A stretch of 64,000 nucleotides of DNA from an uncultured Lachnospiraceae bacterium. Its GTDB lineage: Bacteria > Bacillota > Clostridia > Lachnospirales > Lachnospiraceae. Of the stretch, positions 42,391-50,999 are shown in pieces (position 1 is the stretch's first letter; every line of letters starts with the position of its first letter). The position numbers and the translations under genes are program-made. The stretch spans positions 68,458-132,457 of the forward strand of contig CAJUTC010000003.1 of the NCBI GenBank assembly GCA_910589195.1. The letters are read 5' to 3'. The notes under the pieces are model-generated. The model was given only the letters and a program-made list of their open reading frames with translations. It made no database searches and was not told where the DNA came from.

Positions 42391-44772
42391 ATGACAGAAT
42401 TTCAGGAATTAATAAAAAATTTTGACCGGATCCGGGATTATATGCGCCAATTTTTTATTTACGGCTTTAAAAGCCGCAGTGATTACGGAGAAAAAAGCGC
42501 CCGGACTTACGATAACGAACGGCGGCGGATTGAAAGTTGGCTGTCTGGCTATGTCCAATCCGGTTATACACAGAAAGAAAAACATGTATATATCAGTGTT
42601 GACAGTAAAACCATTCCCCAAAATCCCCTCTATGCCGCCTGGAAATCCAAAAGTTTTACGGATAATGATATCTTGCTCCATTTTTTCCTTCTAGACTTGT
42701 TGTGGGAGCATTCTGACGGAATGGCTGCTGGCGACTTATGTAATGAAATCTCGCTCCATTACGGTATGGCATTTGATACCCAAACGGTTCGGTTGAAATT
42801 GAAAGAATATGAAGAATCAGAAATCCTAAAATCAAAAAAGTATGGAAAGCGGCTGCATTACTGCTTGTCACCCGGCCCGGATTCCCTGCCATCACAAACC
42901 TGGCAGAACCTGCTTTATGCTGTTTCTTTTTTCCAGGAAGCCGCTCCCTTCGGTTTTATCGGCAGTACGGTTTTAGATCGGGAAAACGCGGAAAACAAGT
43001 GGTTCCAGTTTAAGCACCACTTTATTGTACATACGCTGGAAGACGGGGTATTAGCTGATCTGTTATCCGCGATAAAAGAGCACCGGAAAATCCGGTTTGA
43101 AAATAAAAGCAGCCGTACCAAGCAGCTTTCTATTATTAGCGGCATCCCTTTAAAAATCTTTGTCAGCACCCAGACCGGGCGGCGCTATGCATGTCTTTAT
43201 CTGGAAGAGCGGCGGCGTTTTACAAATTTCCGCCTGGATTCCATGGCAAATGTAACGCTTTTGGATGTTTTTTTGGATTTTGAGCAAAAGCAGCAGCAAC
43301 TTCAGGCAAACCAAAGGCAATGCTGGGGCGTTTCGTTTGGAGGAAACAGCCGCAGGGAAGAAATCTATCTGAAGCTTTATTTGAATGAGAAAACGGAAGC
43401 TTATATCATAAATCGCCTGTACCGGGAAGGGCGAGGCGGAGAAGTTTTAAAAATCCGGGAAAATGAATATCTTTACAGCGGAACCTTTTTTGACACAAAC
43501 GAAATGCTGGGCTGGATCAAGTCCTTTACCGGACGGATTTTAGATATACAGGGCACCAGCAGCGCTGCCATAAAAAAGATTACCCGTGATTTAGAAAAGA
43601 TGTATCAAATGTATGGAACTTCTCAGATACAAGGAGAGCCGCCAGCCAAACGGCCGGAAACGGCCCGAAGGCCAAATGCAAAAGGTGTCTTAACTCCATC
43701 CTCCTCTAATACGAATCCGGCAAAGAATGATATGAAAGTCCCTGCCAGGCACCCGGAACTTTTTGATAAGCTATATGGCTGCTATTACCTGGCTGTCCGC
43801 CGGATATTAGCAGAATCCAAAAAGGAACCAATTACAAAAGAACGGATCATGGAGCTTTCGATGAAATACGGCTATCTGGAAAGCGGATTCGTAATTGTTC
43901 CAAAATTAATCCATGGAGAATGGCCTCTTTTAACGGAAACGCCAAAAAAGCAATTCATTGCAGCGCTGATTCATCCTGAACCTTTGCATCCAGCAAACCT
44001 GCCTCTTACCCGGCTTCAAAAGTCCTGGCTGAAAGCCCTGCTGACGGACACGCGAATTTCTCTTTTCCTCTCCGTCCAGCAGCAAACTCAACTGGCAAAC
44101 TGGCTTTCTGACACAGAACCACTTTACAATCAAGATCATTTTTACTATTTTGATCAATACTCAGACGGAGATGATTACGGCTCCCCTTCCTATCAGGAGC
44201 ATTTCCACACTATTTTAGCCGCGCTCCAGGAAAAACGCGCTTTGATCCTGGCATACGAAAACCGCCACAAAACCGTATCCACATTTGAGGCCGCCCCCTA
44301 TCAACTGCAGTATTCCGCAAAAGATAATAAATTCCGGCTTTGCTGTCTGAAATACACCGGACGAAACTTCCGGCAAAATACTGTACTGAATCTGCACCGG
44401 ATAAAAGCCTGCCACCTTTCCAAACAGATAGCGCCCGCAAACATTGCTTCCTACGCATTTTGCCCAATCCAGCGCTCCAGAAAACCGGTTGTAGTCCAAA
44501 TCAGCGGAGAGCGCAATTCTTTAGAACGCTGTATGCTCCATTTTGCCAATTACGAAAAGCACACCTGCTACCAAGAGCAAACCCATACCTGGCTCTGCCA
44601 GATCTATTACGATTTGGCGGATGAAACGGAACTACTGATCGATCTTCTCTCCTTTGGCCCTGTAATCCGAATTCTTGGGCCTGACGCTTTTTTACTTCAG
44701 ATAAAAGAGCGGGTTATTCGGCAGCACCATTTATTCTATGGACAGCTCCCGGAACCCTCCTCCTGGCTTTAG
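42391..44772 (+). CDS. Protein with two WYL modules fused in tandem
   Basis: The 793-residue protein has a helical N-terminal region (1-130, possible winged helix), a first WYL-like module at about 215-305 (S-A-I-K-E-H-R-K-I-R-F then R-R-Y-A-C-L-Y) and a WCX-like tail. A charged linker follows at about 410-445. A second helical/WYL set spans about 450-700 (L-A-A-L-Q-E-K-R-A-L-I-L-A-Y then L-C-C-L-K-Y). WYL proteins usually bind nucleic acids or nucleotides and regulate. Two such genes side by side are common; fusion is less so. GAAAGGAAGG precedes the ATG at 42391. Confidence 0.7.
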   Translation: MTEFQELIKNFDRIRDYMRQFFIYGFKSRSDYGEKSARTYDNERRRIESWLSGYVQSGYTQKEKHVYISVDSKTIPQNPLYAAWKSKSFTDNDILLHFFLLDLLWEHSDGMAAGDLCNEISLHYGMAFDTQTVRLKLKEYEESEILKSKKYGKRLHYCLSPGPDSLPSQTWQNLLYAVSFFQEAAPFGFIGSTVLDRENAENKWFQFKHHFIVHTLEDGVLADLLSAIKEHRKIRFENKSSRTKQLSIISGIPLKIFVSTQTGRRYACLYLEERRRFTNFRLDSMANVTLLDVFLDFEQKQQQLQANQRQCWGVSFGGNSRREEIYLKLYLNEKTEAYIINRLYREGRGGEVLKIRENEYLYSGTFFDTNEMLGWIKSFTGRILDIQGTSSAAIKKITRDLEKMYQMYGTSQIQGEPPAKRPETARRPNAKGVLTPSSSNTNPAKNDMKVPARHPELFDKLYGCYYLAVRRILAESKKEPITKERIMELSMKYGYLESGFVIVPKLIHGEWPLLTETPKKQFIAALIHPEPLHPANLPLTRLQKSWLKALLTDTRISLFLSVQQQTQLANWLSDTEPLYNQDHFYYFDQYSDGDDYGSPSYQEHFHTILAALQEKRALILAYENRHKTVSTFEAAPYQLQYSAKDNKFRLCCLKYTGRNFRQNTVLNLHRIKACHLSKQIAPANIASYAFCPIQRSRKPVVVQISGERNSLERCMLHFANYEKHTCYQEQTHTWLCQIYYDLADETELLIDLLSFGPVIRILGPDAFLLQIKERVIRQHHLFYGQLPEPSSWL

Positions 44773-45546
44773 TATGGTCATTCGGGTAAAACCACATTCC
44801 AGGGCAAGCTTCCTGGCCTGCTCAAAGCCGCTTCCTATGGTTTTCACGCTATGGCTGTCTGAATGAATCATAATTCTGCCTCCCATGGCAAACAGCTCTT
44901 TTAGCAATATTTTGGAAGGGTAAGGAACCCTTCGAATCCCCCTGGAAATCGCCCCTGTATTAATCTCGAACGGCAGACCGGCATCATTTAGCCGCTTCAT
45001 GGCCATCAGGGCCGGTTCCAGGTACTCATCCTTTGTTTCATCGAAATACCGGAACCCTTCATTATACTTTGTAAGCAAGTCAAAGTGTCCCACCCAGTCA
45101 CAGCCAGTCCGATCATAAACGGTTGCTTCCAGTTCAAAGTAGTCCCTGGCAAATCCATACCAGTCGCCATTCCACAATCGCCGCACTCCATCAACCAGCT
45201 TCTCTTCTGTATCATCTACCGCCAATAGTTCCCCATTTTTTTTCAAACAATGGGTAGAGCCGATAGCATATTCCGCCTTCTGGACTGGCCCTAAACAGTC
45301 CAGCTCAATCCCAATATAGAGATTCATCTTTCCGGCATATTCCTCTCTGAGAGCATATAACTCTTGTTTATACTGTTCTAACGCCATATCCGTCATGCCA
45401 AACCCTGGTTCATACAGAGAGAAATCCCCATGCCCGGAAATTCCAAAATCAGTAAATCCCTTCTGGTATGCGGCTTCTACCATTTCCCTGGGAGTATTTT
45501 CCCCGTCACAATAGGTTGTATGGGTATGAAAATCGGTTTTAATCAT
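44731..45546 (-). CDS. PHP-domain histidinol-phosphatase-like protein
   Basis: The 271-residue PHP protein has the motif T-D-F-H-T-H-T (H7, H9) with H40 in S-G-H-G-D, further metal ligands in E-L-D-C near residue 81, the H-F-D-L strand near 153, and I-H-S-D-S-H near 225. It may make histidinol in histidine synthesis, as HisK-type enzymes do, but no his genes adjoin. Its end overlaps the double-WYL gene by 42 bases, tail to tail. Confidence 0.85.
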   Translation of the reverse strand: MIKTDFHTHTTYCDGENTPREMVEAAYQKGFTDFGISGHGDFSLYEPGFGMTDMALEQYKQELYALREEYAGKMNLYIGIELDCLGPVQKAEYAIGSTHCLKKNGELLAVDDTEEKLVDGVRRLWNGDWYGFARDYFELEATVYDRTGCDWVGHFDLLTKYNEGFRYFDETKDEYLEPALMAMKRLNDAGLPFEINTGAISRGIRRVPYPSKILLKELFAMGGRIMIHSDSHSVKTIGSGFEQARKLALECGFTRMTILKPGGGFRELSIE

Positions 45547-45676
45547 ATTTTATCTTCTCCATATAAAGAAAATTTGTTTTGTATATTGACACGATTTGGG
45601 TGACAAAAAGCAAAATAACGACTACTTGCAAATAACCTTTTTAACGAATAATACAACACGAAATACAACGCAAAAT

Positions 45677-45706
45677 AAAAAACCCTTGATTTCTCAAAGG
45701 TTTTTT
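45677..45706 (-). terminator. Terminator of the tRNA-Tyr/tRNA-Leu transcript
   Basis: AAAAACCCTTGA-like and TCAAAGGTTTTTT arms pair just after tRNA-Leu in the direction of transcription, ending in a U-run. Confidence 0.85.
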
Positions 45707-45708
45707 CG

Positions 45709-45794
45709 TGCCGGCGACCGGAATCGAACCGGTACGGGAGATTAGTCCCGCAGGATTTTAAGTCCTGTGCGTCTGCCAGTTCCGCCACGCCGGC
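45709..45794 (-). tRNA. tRNA-Leu (anticodon TAA)
   Basis: An 86-base class II tRNA. Acceptor GCCGGCG/CGCCGGC, anticodon stem CAGGA/TCCTG with loop CTTAAAA (anticodon TAA), long variable arm CGGGACTAATCTCCCG, T arm ACCGG-TTCGATT-CCGGT. CCA is not encoded. Confidence 0.95.
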
Positions 45795-45836
45795 TAGTTT
45801 ACGAAAGCGGTTAATAAATAATGCCTATCGATCCAA

Positions 45837-45918
45837 TGGGCGGAGGTGGATTCGAACCACCGAAGCGAATCGCAGCAGATTTACAGTCTGTCCCCTTTGG
45901 CCACTCGGGAATCCACCC
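45837..45918 (-). tRNA. tRNA-Tyr (anticodon GTA)
   Basis: An 82-base class II tRNA. Acceptor GGGTGGA/TCCGCCC, anticodon loop CTGTAAA with anticodon GTA, variable arm CTGCGATTCGCTTCG, T arm GGTGG-TTCGAAT-CCACC. CCA is not encoded. tRNA-Leu follows after 42 bases; both probably come from one transcript. Confidence 0.95.
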
Positions 45919-45952
45919 ATTTATTCACTCCTGTCTTTAACAGGACTTGATT

Positions 45953-45981
45953 ATGATATCACAGGAATCTGGAAAAATCAA
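45953..45981 (-). promoter_or_regulatory. Promoter of tRNA-Tyr/tRNA-Leu
   Basis: On the minus strand TTGATT (45981-45976) and TATCAT (45958-45953) are 17 bases apart, 34 bases before tRNA-Tyr. It lies just seven bases past the end of the amylase gene. Confidence 0.7.
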
Positions 45982-45987
45982 GGCTTT

Positions 45988-48135
45988 TCACAAACTTTGT
46001 TGCATTTCCCTCTTGGTATCCCCGTCTACCGAAGTGAAAAATTCATCAATATGCGTAATCATCAAAATGCTGCTGACTGGTTCCATTGTCATGCGAACAT
46101 AGCCTTTCAAATGTTCAACTTTGGCTGCACCTACATTATATCCCGTTTCTGTTGTAACCATAATCCGGGCTAACCCTTCATCTTCTTCTATCCCAAGCTG
46201 CCAGGTCGGAATCTCGACTTCCCGTTTGGTATCCCGGTTATTTACCACAACTACCGCTTTATACTTCCCATACATGCGTCCGTACGCAATTAAATGTCGT
46301 TCCGCAAGAAGCTTTTTTACGCTTCCTTTTTTTAAAACCGGAAGCCTTTTGTGAATTCCGCACATGTACCGGTAAAATTCAAGAATTTCCAAATTTTCCT
46401 TTCCCCACGGATACGTTCGCCTGTTATCCGGATCGGTCCATCCGCACAGCCCAGCCTCATCTCCGTAATAAATCGTCGGAGCCCCCGGCCAAGTCATTTG
46501 AACCATAACCGCTTCCCGAAAAACCCCATACCGGATTCCTTCTGAAGCAGCCTGGGCTCCGGCTGTGGCAAGCCGTCCTACCTTTTGGTTTGTCCTGGTC
46601 AAGAAGCGGGAATGGTCATGATTCGAAAGCTCATTCATCGCTACCATAATAGAAGGCGTCTGCATTCTGCTCATGTGGTAATTCATAGCCCGAAAGAATC
46701 CTTCCCCATCACCATATAAGTTCTCATCATACTCATCACTGTGCTTTTCCATTCCCGTAAGGAACCAAGTAAGAGGTTCCATAAAAGCATCATAATTCAT
46801 GATACCATCCCATTCATCTCCCTGCATCCAGCCGCTAGGATCTCCGTAATGCTCTGCCAGAATTAACGCGTCCGGATTAATGGATTTTACAGCTTTCCGA
46901 AACTTCTTCCAAAAATAATGGTTAAATTCCCCTGTGTGCCCTAAATCCGCCGCTACATCTAATCTCCAGCCGTCAATATGGTAGGGCGGGGCAACCCATT
47001 TTTTCGCAATATTTAAAATATACTCCTGCAGCTTTTCCGACTTCTCATAGTTTAGTTTCGGAAGCGTGTCATGGCCCCACCAGCCGCTGTAGGTGCCATT
47101 ATATGGCCAGTTTTCCGCTTCCTCTGATTCAAATCGAAAAAACGTTCGGTAAGGGCTGCTTTTTGAAACGTAAGCTCCTGGTTCATAGCCATCCGCTTTT
47201 TCGTAGATCCCTTCCCGATCCAGCCATTTATTAAAAGAACCGCAGTGATTAAATACGCCATCCAAAATTACCCGCATCCCCCGTTTATGGACCTCCTCCA
47301 CAAACCTGGCAAAGAATGCATCAGAGGCTTCCAGATTCTCCTGGCTGGTAACTCTTGTAATATATTTGGTGGCATTTTTATTTTGATCCCGAAGCTCTTC
47401 GCCGCTTTTCTCAAACGGTTCTTTTAAAACTTGTTCATCATCCCGGACAATCACACCATAGTGGGGATCAATATGTTCATAATCCTGACAGTCATATTTA
47501 TGGTTAGAGGGCGATACAAAAATCGGATTAAAATAAATTACCTCCACACTAAGGCTCTGGAGATAGTCCAGCTTGTCCCAAACCCCCCGCAAATCGCCGC
47601 CGTAAAAATAGCCCACATCAAAATTTTCAATTGGCTTTTCCCAATCCGTTACGCCTTGTACAGGCGCGCCGATATAAATATATTCGTTGGTTTCCACATC
47701 ATTTGACGGATCCCCATTATAGAATCGGTCAACATAAATCTGATACATAATTGCGCCTTTCGCCCATTCTGGAGTGTGGAACCCTGGCGTAATGCAAAAG
47801 GCAAACTCCGGAAGCGCTTCGCTTTGAACCGCCAGCCGGTTATAATAGCAAAAACCTCCTCCTTTTATAACTTGAAAGTAATATCGGATCGGTTCGATTC
47901 CTGTTGTAATTTTATGCTCATAATAGTCAAAATACGTATCCTGGGATACCTTTTCCATTACTTGTGATTCATCGTTTCCTACTTCTTTATAGAGTACCTG
48001 ATCCACTCCATTACGTGCCGTCCGAAACCGCAGCGTTACCCGCTGATTCGCTTCCGGCTCTGGAGGAATCCGATAATCTTCCGTTTCTGACGCAAACAAT
48101 GCGTTTCTATTTAAGTAACAGACATCCATACCCAT
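45988..48135 (-). CDS. GH13 alpha-amylase family protein (cyclomaltodextrinase/neopullulanase-like)
   Basis: The 715-residue protein has an N-terminal beta-sandwich (about 10-110), then a (beta/alpha)8 barrel. Conserved GH13 regions are D-G-V-F-N-H near residue 300, G-W-R-L-D-V-A with the nucleophile aspartate near 392, I-L-A-E-H with the acid/base glutamate, and S-N-H-D-H near 500. No signal peptide is visible, so it should act on imported maltodextrin or cyclodextrin. The ATG at 48135 has AAAGGCGGA five bases ahead and was preferred to a start 14 codons earlier. Confidence 0.9.
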   Translation of the reverse strand: MGMDVCYLNRNALFASETEDYRIPPEPEANQRVTLRFRTARNGVDQVLYKEVGNDESQVMEKVSQDTYFDYYEHKITTGIEPIRYYFQVIKGGGFCYYNRLAVQSEALPEFAFCITPGFHTPEWAKGAIMYQIYVDRFYNGDPSNDVETNEYIYIGAPVQGVTDWEKPIENFDVGYFYGGDLRGVWDKLDYLQSLSVEVIYFNPIFVSPSNHKYDCQDYEHIDPHYGVIVRDDEQVLKEPFEKSGEELRDQNKNATKYITRVTSQENLEASDAFFARFVEEVHKRGMRVILDGVFNHCGSFNKWLDREGIYEKADGYEPGAYVSKSSPYRTFFRFESEEAENWPYNGTYSGWWGHDTLPKLNYEKSEKLQEYILNIAKKWVAPPYHIDGWRLDVAADLGHTGEFNHYFWKKFRKAVKSINPDALILAEHYGDPSGWMQGDEWDGIMNYDAFMEPLTWFLTGMEKHSDEYDENLYGDGEGFFRAMNYHMSRMQTPSIMVAMNELSNHDHSRFLTRTNQKVGRLATAGAQAASEGIRYGVFREAVMVQMTWPGAPTIYYGDEAGLCGWTDPDNRRTYPWGKENLEILEFYRYMCGIHKRLPVLKKGSVKKLLAERHLIAYGRMYGKYKAVVVVNNRDTKREVEIPTWQLGIEEDEGLARIMVTTETGYNVGAAKVEHLKGYVRMTMEPVSSILMITHIDEFFTSVDGDTKREMQQSL

Positions 48136-48216
48136 TCTGTCCGCCTTTCTATTCTTTCTCATATCAGTCAAACTCATATATCACTCGCCAAAACTAAAAC
48201 AGCTTATTTTCTATTA

Positions 48217-48246
48217 ATTGTATCGGATCTTCTATTATTATACAAT
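48217..48246. promoter_or_regulatory. Mirror-image divergent promoter pair
   Basis: The plus strand has TTGTAT (48218-48223), 17 bases, TACAAT (48241-48246). Because ATTGTAT and ATACAAT are reverse complements, the minus strand also has TTGTAT, 17 bases, TACAAT at almost the same place. One serves the amylase gene, the other the candidate RNA. Confidence 0.6.
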
Positions 48247-48252
48247 AGAGAA

Positions 48253-48478
48253 ATGTCACGAAAAACACTCTGTATATTTGTCGAAACCGTAACCAAGTAA
48301 ACCCCCATGCCCCGCCGGGGCGCCATCATGAATGAAAAGGGGGTTCCTTTAAAATCCAGGATATGCGCAGAAAACGGAAATGGAAGATGCCGCTTTGCGG
48401 CCCCGTTTTCACGCAGTTCAGCGCAAGGGCGCTGAACTTTCAAAGTAAAAAGGCCAGCGGGGTAGCTGGCCTTTTTAG
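48253..48478 (+). ncRNA. Candidate structured noncoding RNA
   Basis: Downstream of the plus-strand promoter lie four stem-loops without a coding frame: AACCCCC/GGGGGTT with inner CCCCGCCGGGG (48300-48345), GAAAACGG/CCGTTTTC with inner GCCGC/GCGGC (48370-48410), GTTCAGCGC/GCGCTGAAC with a four-base loop (48416-48437) and the terminator AAAAAGGCCAGC/GCTGGCCTTTTT (48447-48476). It is not recognisable as RNase P, tmRNA, SRP or 6S RNA. Transcription from either strand is possible since the last hairpin is symmetric; the plus orientation fits the promoter best. Confidence 0.45.
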
Positions 48479-48656
48479 GAGAAGGTATTTCGTTTCTTAT
48501 GGGGTGTAGCAAAAACTATATAATGTATTGGGGGGGTTACGTGTATTATAATAGCATAACTCCCGAAATAAGTGTGCACAAACTTGACTTTTTTTCATTT
48601 TTCTTTTTGTGCATTTTATCCACTCATTGAAAATGCTTCGTCAGAATGTCCAATCA

Positions 48657-50462
48657 TCAGGCAAACAATCCCTCAAATTCCTTCTGACCGATCTTCTCCT
48701 TTTCCAGTAAAAGGCTGCTGCAGGCATGCAGGACGCCTTCATGCTCCATGATAATCGTTTTGGCCTTCTGATAGCATTCATCGATAATCCGCTTTACCTC
48801 CTGATCAATTACTGTAGCAACAGATTCGCCGTAAGATTTGGTGTGGGCCAGATCCCGGCCAATAAACACTTCATCGTCATCACTTCCGTAATTAATCATG
48901 CCAATACGCTCTGACATTCCGTATTGGGTTACCATAGCTTTCGCAATTGTTGTTGCCTGTTTGATATCCTGAGAAGCCCCTGTGGTAATATCATCAAAAA
49001 TCAGCTCCTCCGCAATCCGGCCCCCTAACGAAACCATTATATGCTGCAGCATCCGCCCTTTTGTCATATACGCTTCATCCTTTTCCGGAAGCGGCATGGT
49101 ATAACCGCCTGCCCCATTCCCTGTGGGAATAATGGATACCGTATGGACCGGGCCAACCTCAGGAAGTACATGAAACAAAATCGCATGGCCGGATTCATGG
49201 TACGCCGTAATCTTGCGATCCTTTTCAGAAATCACCTTACTGCGCTTCTCCGCTCCGATCCCCACCTTTACAAATGCTTTCTCAATATCCGCCTGCAGCA
49301 AAAACCGCCTTCCCTGCCTTGCTGTGACAATCGCCGCCTCATTCATTAAGTTTTCCAAATCGGCTCCGGTAAAACCGGAAGTGGTCTGGGCAACACGCTT
49401 CAAATCCACATCGTCGCCTAACGGTTTATCCTTACAGTGAACCTTTAGGATTTCTTCACGTCCCTTTACATCTGGACGTCCTACATTTACCTTCCTATCA
49501 AAACGCCCTGGCCTTAAAATAGCGGGATCTAAAATATCTACCCGGTTGGTAGCCGCCATTACAATAATACCCTCATTTACGCCAAAACCATCCATCTCAA
49601 CCAAAAGCTGGTTTAATGTCTGCTCACGTTCATCATGACCGCCGCCCATTCCAGTGCCACGCCTTCTGGCAACCGCGTCGATCTCATCAATAAATACAAT
49701 ACAAGGCGAATTCTTTTTTGCGTCCTCAAACAAATCTCTCACACGGGACGCGCCTACGCCTACAAACATTTCCACAAAATCAGAACCGGAAATGGAAAAA
49801 AAGGGGACTCCCGCTTCCCCGGCCACAGCCTTTGCCAAAAGGGTTTTTCCGGTTCCGGGAGGGCCTACCAAAAGCAGCCCCTTGGGAATTCTGGCGCCTA
49901 CGCTGGTATACTTTTGGGGCTGGCGCAGAAAATCTACCACTTCTTCCAGTTCCTCTTTTTCTTCCTCTAACCCGGCCACGCCGCTGAAATTTACCTTGCT
50001 GTCACGGCTGATTCTGGCCCGGCTTTTTCCAAAATTCATCATTTTGGCATTGGTTCCGCCACCAGCCGCCCTTGTATTCATCATGCTAATCAGCACCACT
50101 ACCACAATCGCGGAAAGCAGTACAGGAAACACCATACTAAGCATAAAATTTTCCTGCGGGACATCAAGGGTAGTATAGTCAACCCCTTTTTCCTGAAGCA
50201 GGCGCTGCTCTGCCGTTACATCCGAAGTATAATACTGTCTTGTGCTGGAGTCCTTAAACTTAATCTCAATTTCCCCTGTAGGGGTTTGCTGGTTCTGCCG
50301 GATTATGATCCGCTCCACATTTCCGCTGTCCAGGGCTGTTACGTATTCCTGATAGCTAATATCATCATTAGTAAACACCTGCCTGGAAAATGTCATTACA
50401 ACCAAAAGCATCATTACGATAATGAAAGCAAATCCCAGGCTTCTATACTGCTGCTCTCTCAA
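48657..50462 (-). CDS. ftsH: ATP-dependent zinc metalloprotease FtsH
   Basis: The 601-residue membrane protease has two membrane helices (about 10-28 and 108-127) around an extracytoplasmic domain, an AAA module with G-P-P-G-T-G-K-T near residue 204 and V-F-I-D-E-I-D near 260, the pore loop F-V-E-M-F-V-G, and a peptidase domain with H-E-S-G-H near 428. It degrades misfolded membrane proteins and regulators. It is the last of the tilS-hpt-ftsH set, as in Bacillus. Confidence 0.97.
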   Translation of the reverse strand: MREQQYRSLGFAFIIVMMLLVVMTFSRQVFTNDDISYQEYVTALDSGNVERIIIRQNQQTPTGEIEIKFKDSSTRQYYTSDVTAEQRLLQEKGVDYTTLDVPQENFMLSMVFPVLLSAIVVVVLISMMNTRAAGGGTNAKMMNFGKSRARISRDSKVNFSGVAGLEEEKEELEEVVDFLRQPQKYTSVGARIPKGLLLVGPPGTGKTLLAKAVAGEAGVPFFSISGSDFVEMFVGVGASRVRDLFEDAKKNSPCIVFIDEIDAVARRRGTGMGGGHDEREQTLNQLLVEMDGFGVNEGIIVMAATNRVDILDPAILRPGRFDRKVNVGRPDVKGREEILKVHCKDKPLGDDVDLKRVAQTTSGFTGADLENLMNEAAIVTARQGRRFLLQADIEKAFVKVGIGAEKRSKVISEKDRKITAYHESGHAILFHVLPEVGPVHTVSIIPTGNGAGGYTMPLPEKDEAYMTKGRMLQHIMVSLGGRIAEELIFDDITTGASQDIKQATTIAKAMVTQYGMSERIGMINYGSDDDEVFIGRDLAHTKSYGESVATVIDQEVKRIIDECYQKAKTIIMEHEGVLHACSSLLLEKEKIGQKEFEGLFA

Positions 50463-50474
50463 CTAGCTGCCTCC

Positions 50475-50999
50475 TTACTGTTCTACTACTCCAATATATG
50501 GCAGGTTCCTGTACTTTTGGTCATAATCCAGGCCATAGCCTACCACAAACTCATCAGGAATGGTAAAGCATGTATAGGTTACCTGAACCTGCTTTTTCAC
50601 CCGGCGTTCCGGCTTATCCAACAAGGTACAAAGCTGAATGCTCTTTGGATTCCGCTGCTTTAAAATCTCCATCAGGTAAGCCAGCGTCCTGCCGGAATCA
50701 ATAATATCCTCCACAATTAAGACTTCCTTCCCTTCCAACGGTTCATCCAAATCTTTAATAATCTTTACCACCCCGCTGGATACGGTACCGCTGCCATAGC
50801 TGGACACTGACATAAAATCCAGCGATACTGGCACTGTCAGTCTCTTTGCCAGCTCACAGGTAAAAAACACGCCGCCCTTTAAAATACAAATCAGATGCAG
50901 GGATTTTCCTTCATAGTCCCTGCTGATCTCATGGGCAATCTCATTGATTCTCGCATTCACTTCTTCCTCGGTTAACAGCACTCGAATCTTATCTGCCAT
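50475..50999 (-). CDS. hpt: Hypoxanthine phosphoribosyltransferase
   Basis: The 174-residue enzyme salvages hypoxanthine and guanine with PRPP. The PRPP loop is V-E-D-I-I-D-S-G-R-T-L near residue 100, and the flexible loop has S-S-Y-G-S-G-T near 70. The ATG at 50999 has GGAGG eight bases ahead; another ATG two codons earlier is too close. The gene overlaps the end of tilS by 11 bases, so translation is coupled. Confidence 0.95.
   Translation of the reverse strand: MADKIRVLLTEEEVNARINEIAHEISRDYEGKSLHLICILKGGVFFTCELAKRLTVPVSLDFMSVSSYGSGTVSSGVVKIIKDLDEPLEGKEVLIVEDIIDSGRTLAYLMEILKQRNPKSIQLCTLLDKPERRVKKQVQVTYTCFTIPDEFVVGYGLDYDQKYRNLPYIGVVEQ

Noticed and set aside
49654..50178. Open frame of 174 codons antisense to ftsH
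   Set aside because: The opposite strand encodes the FtsH AAA core without interruption. The composition is shadow-like and there is no start signal.
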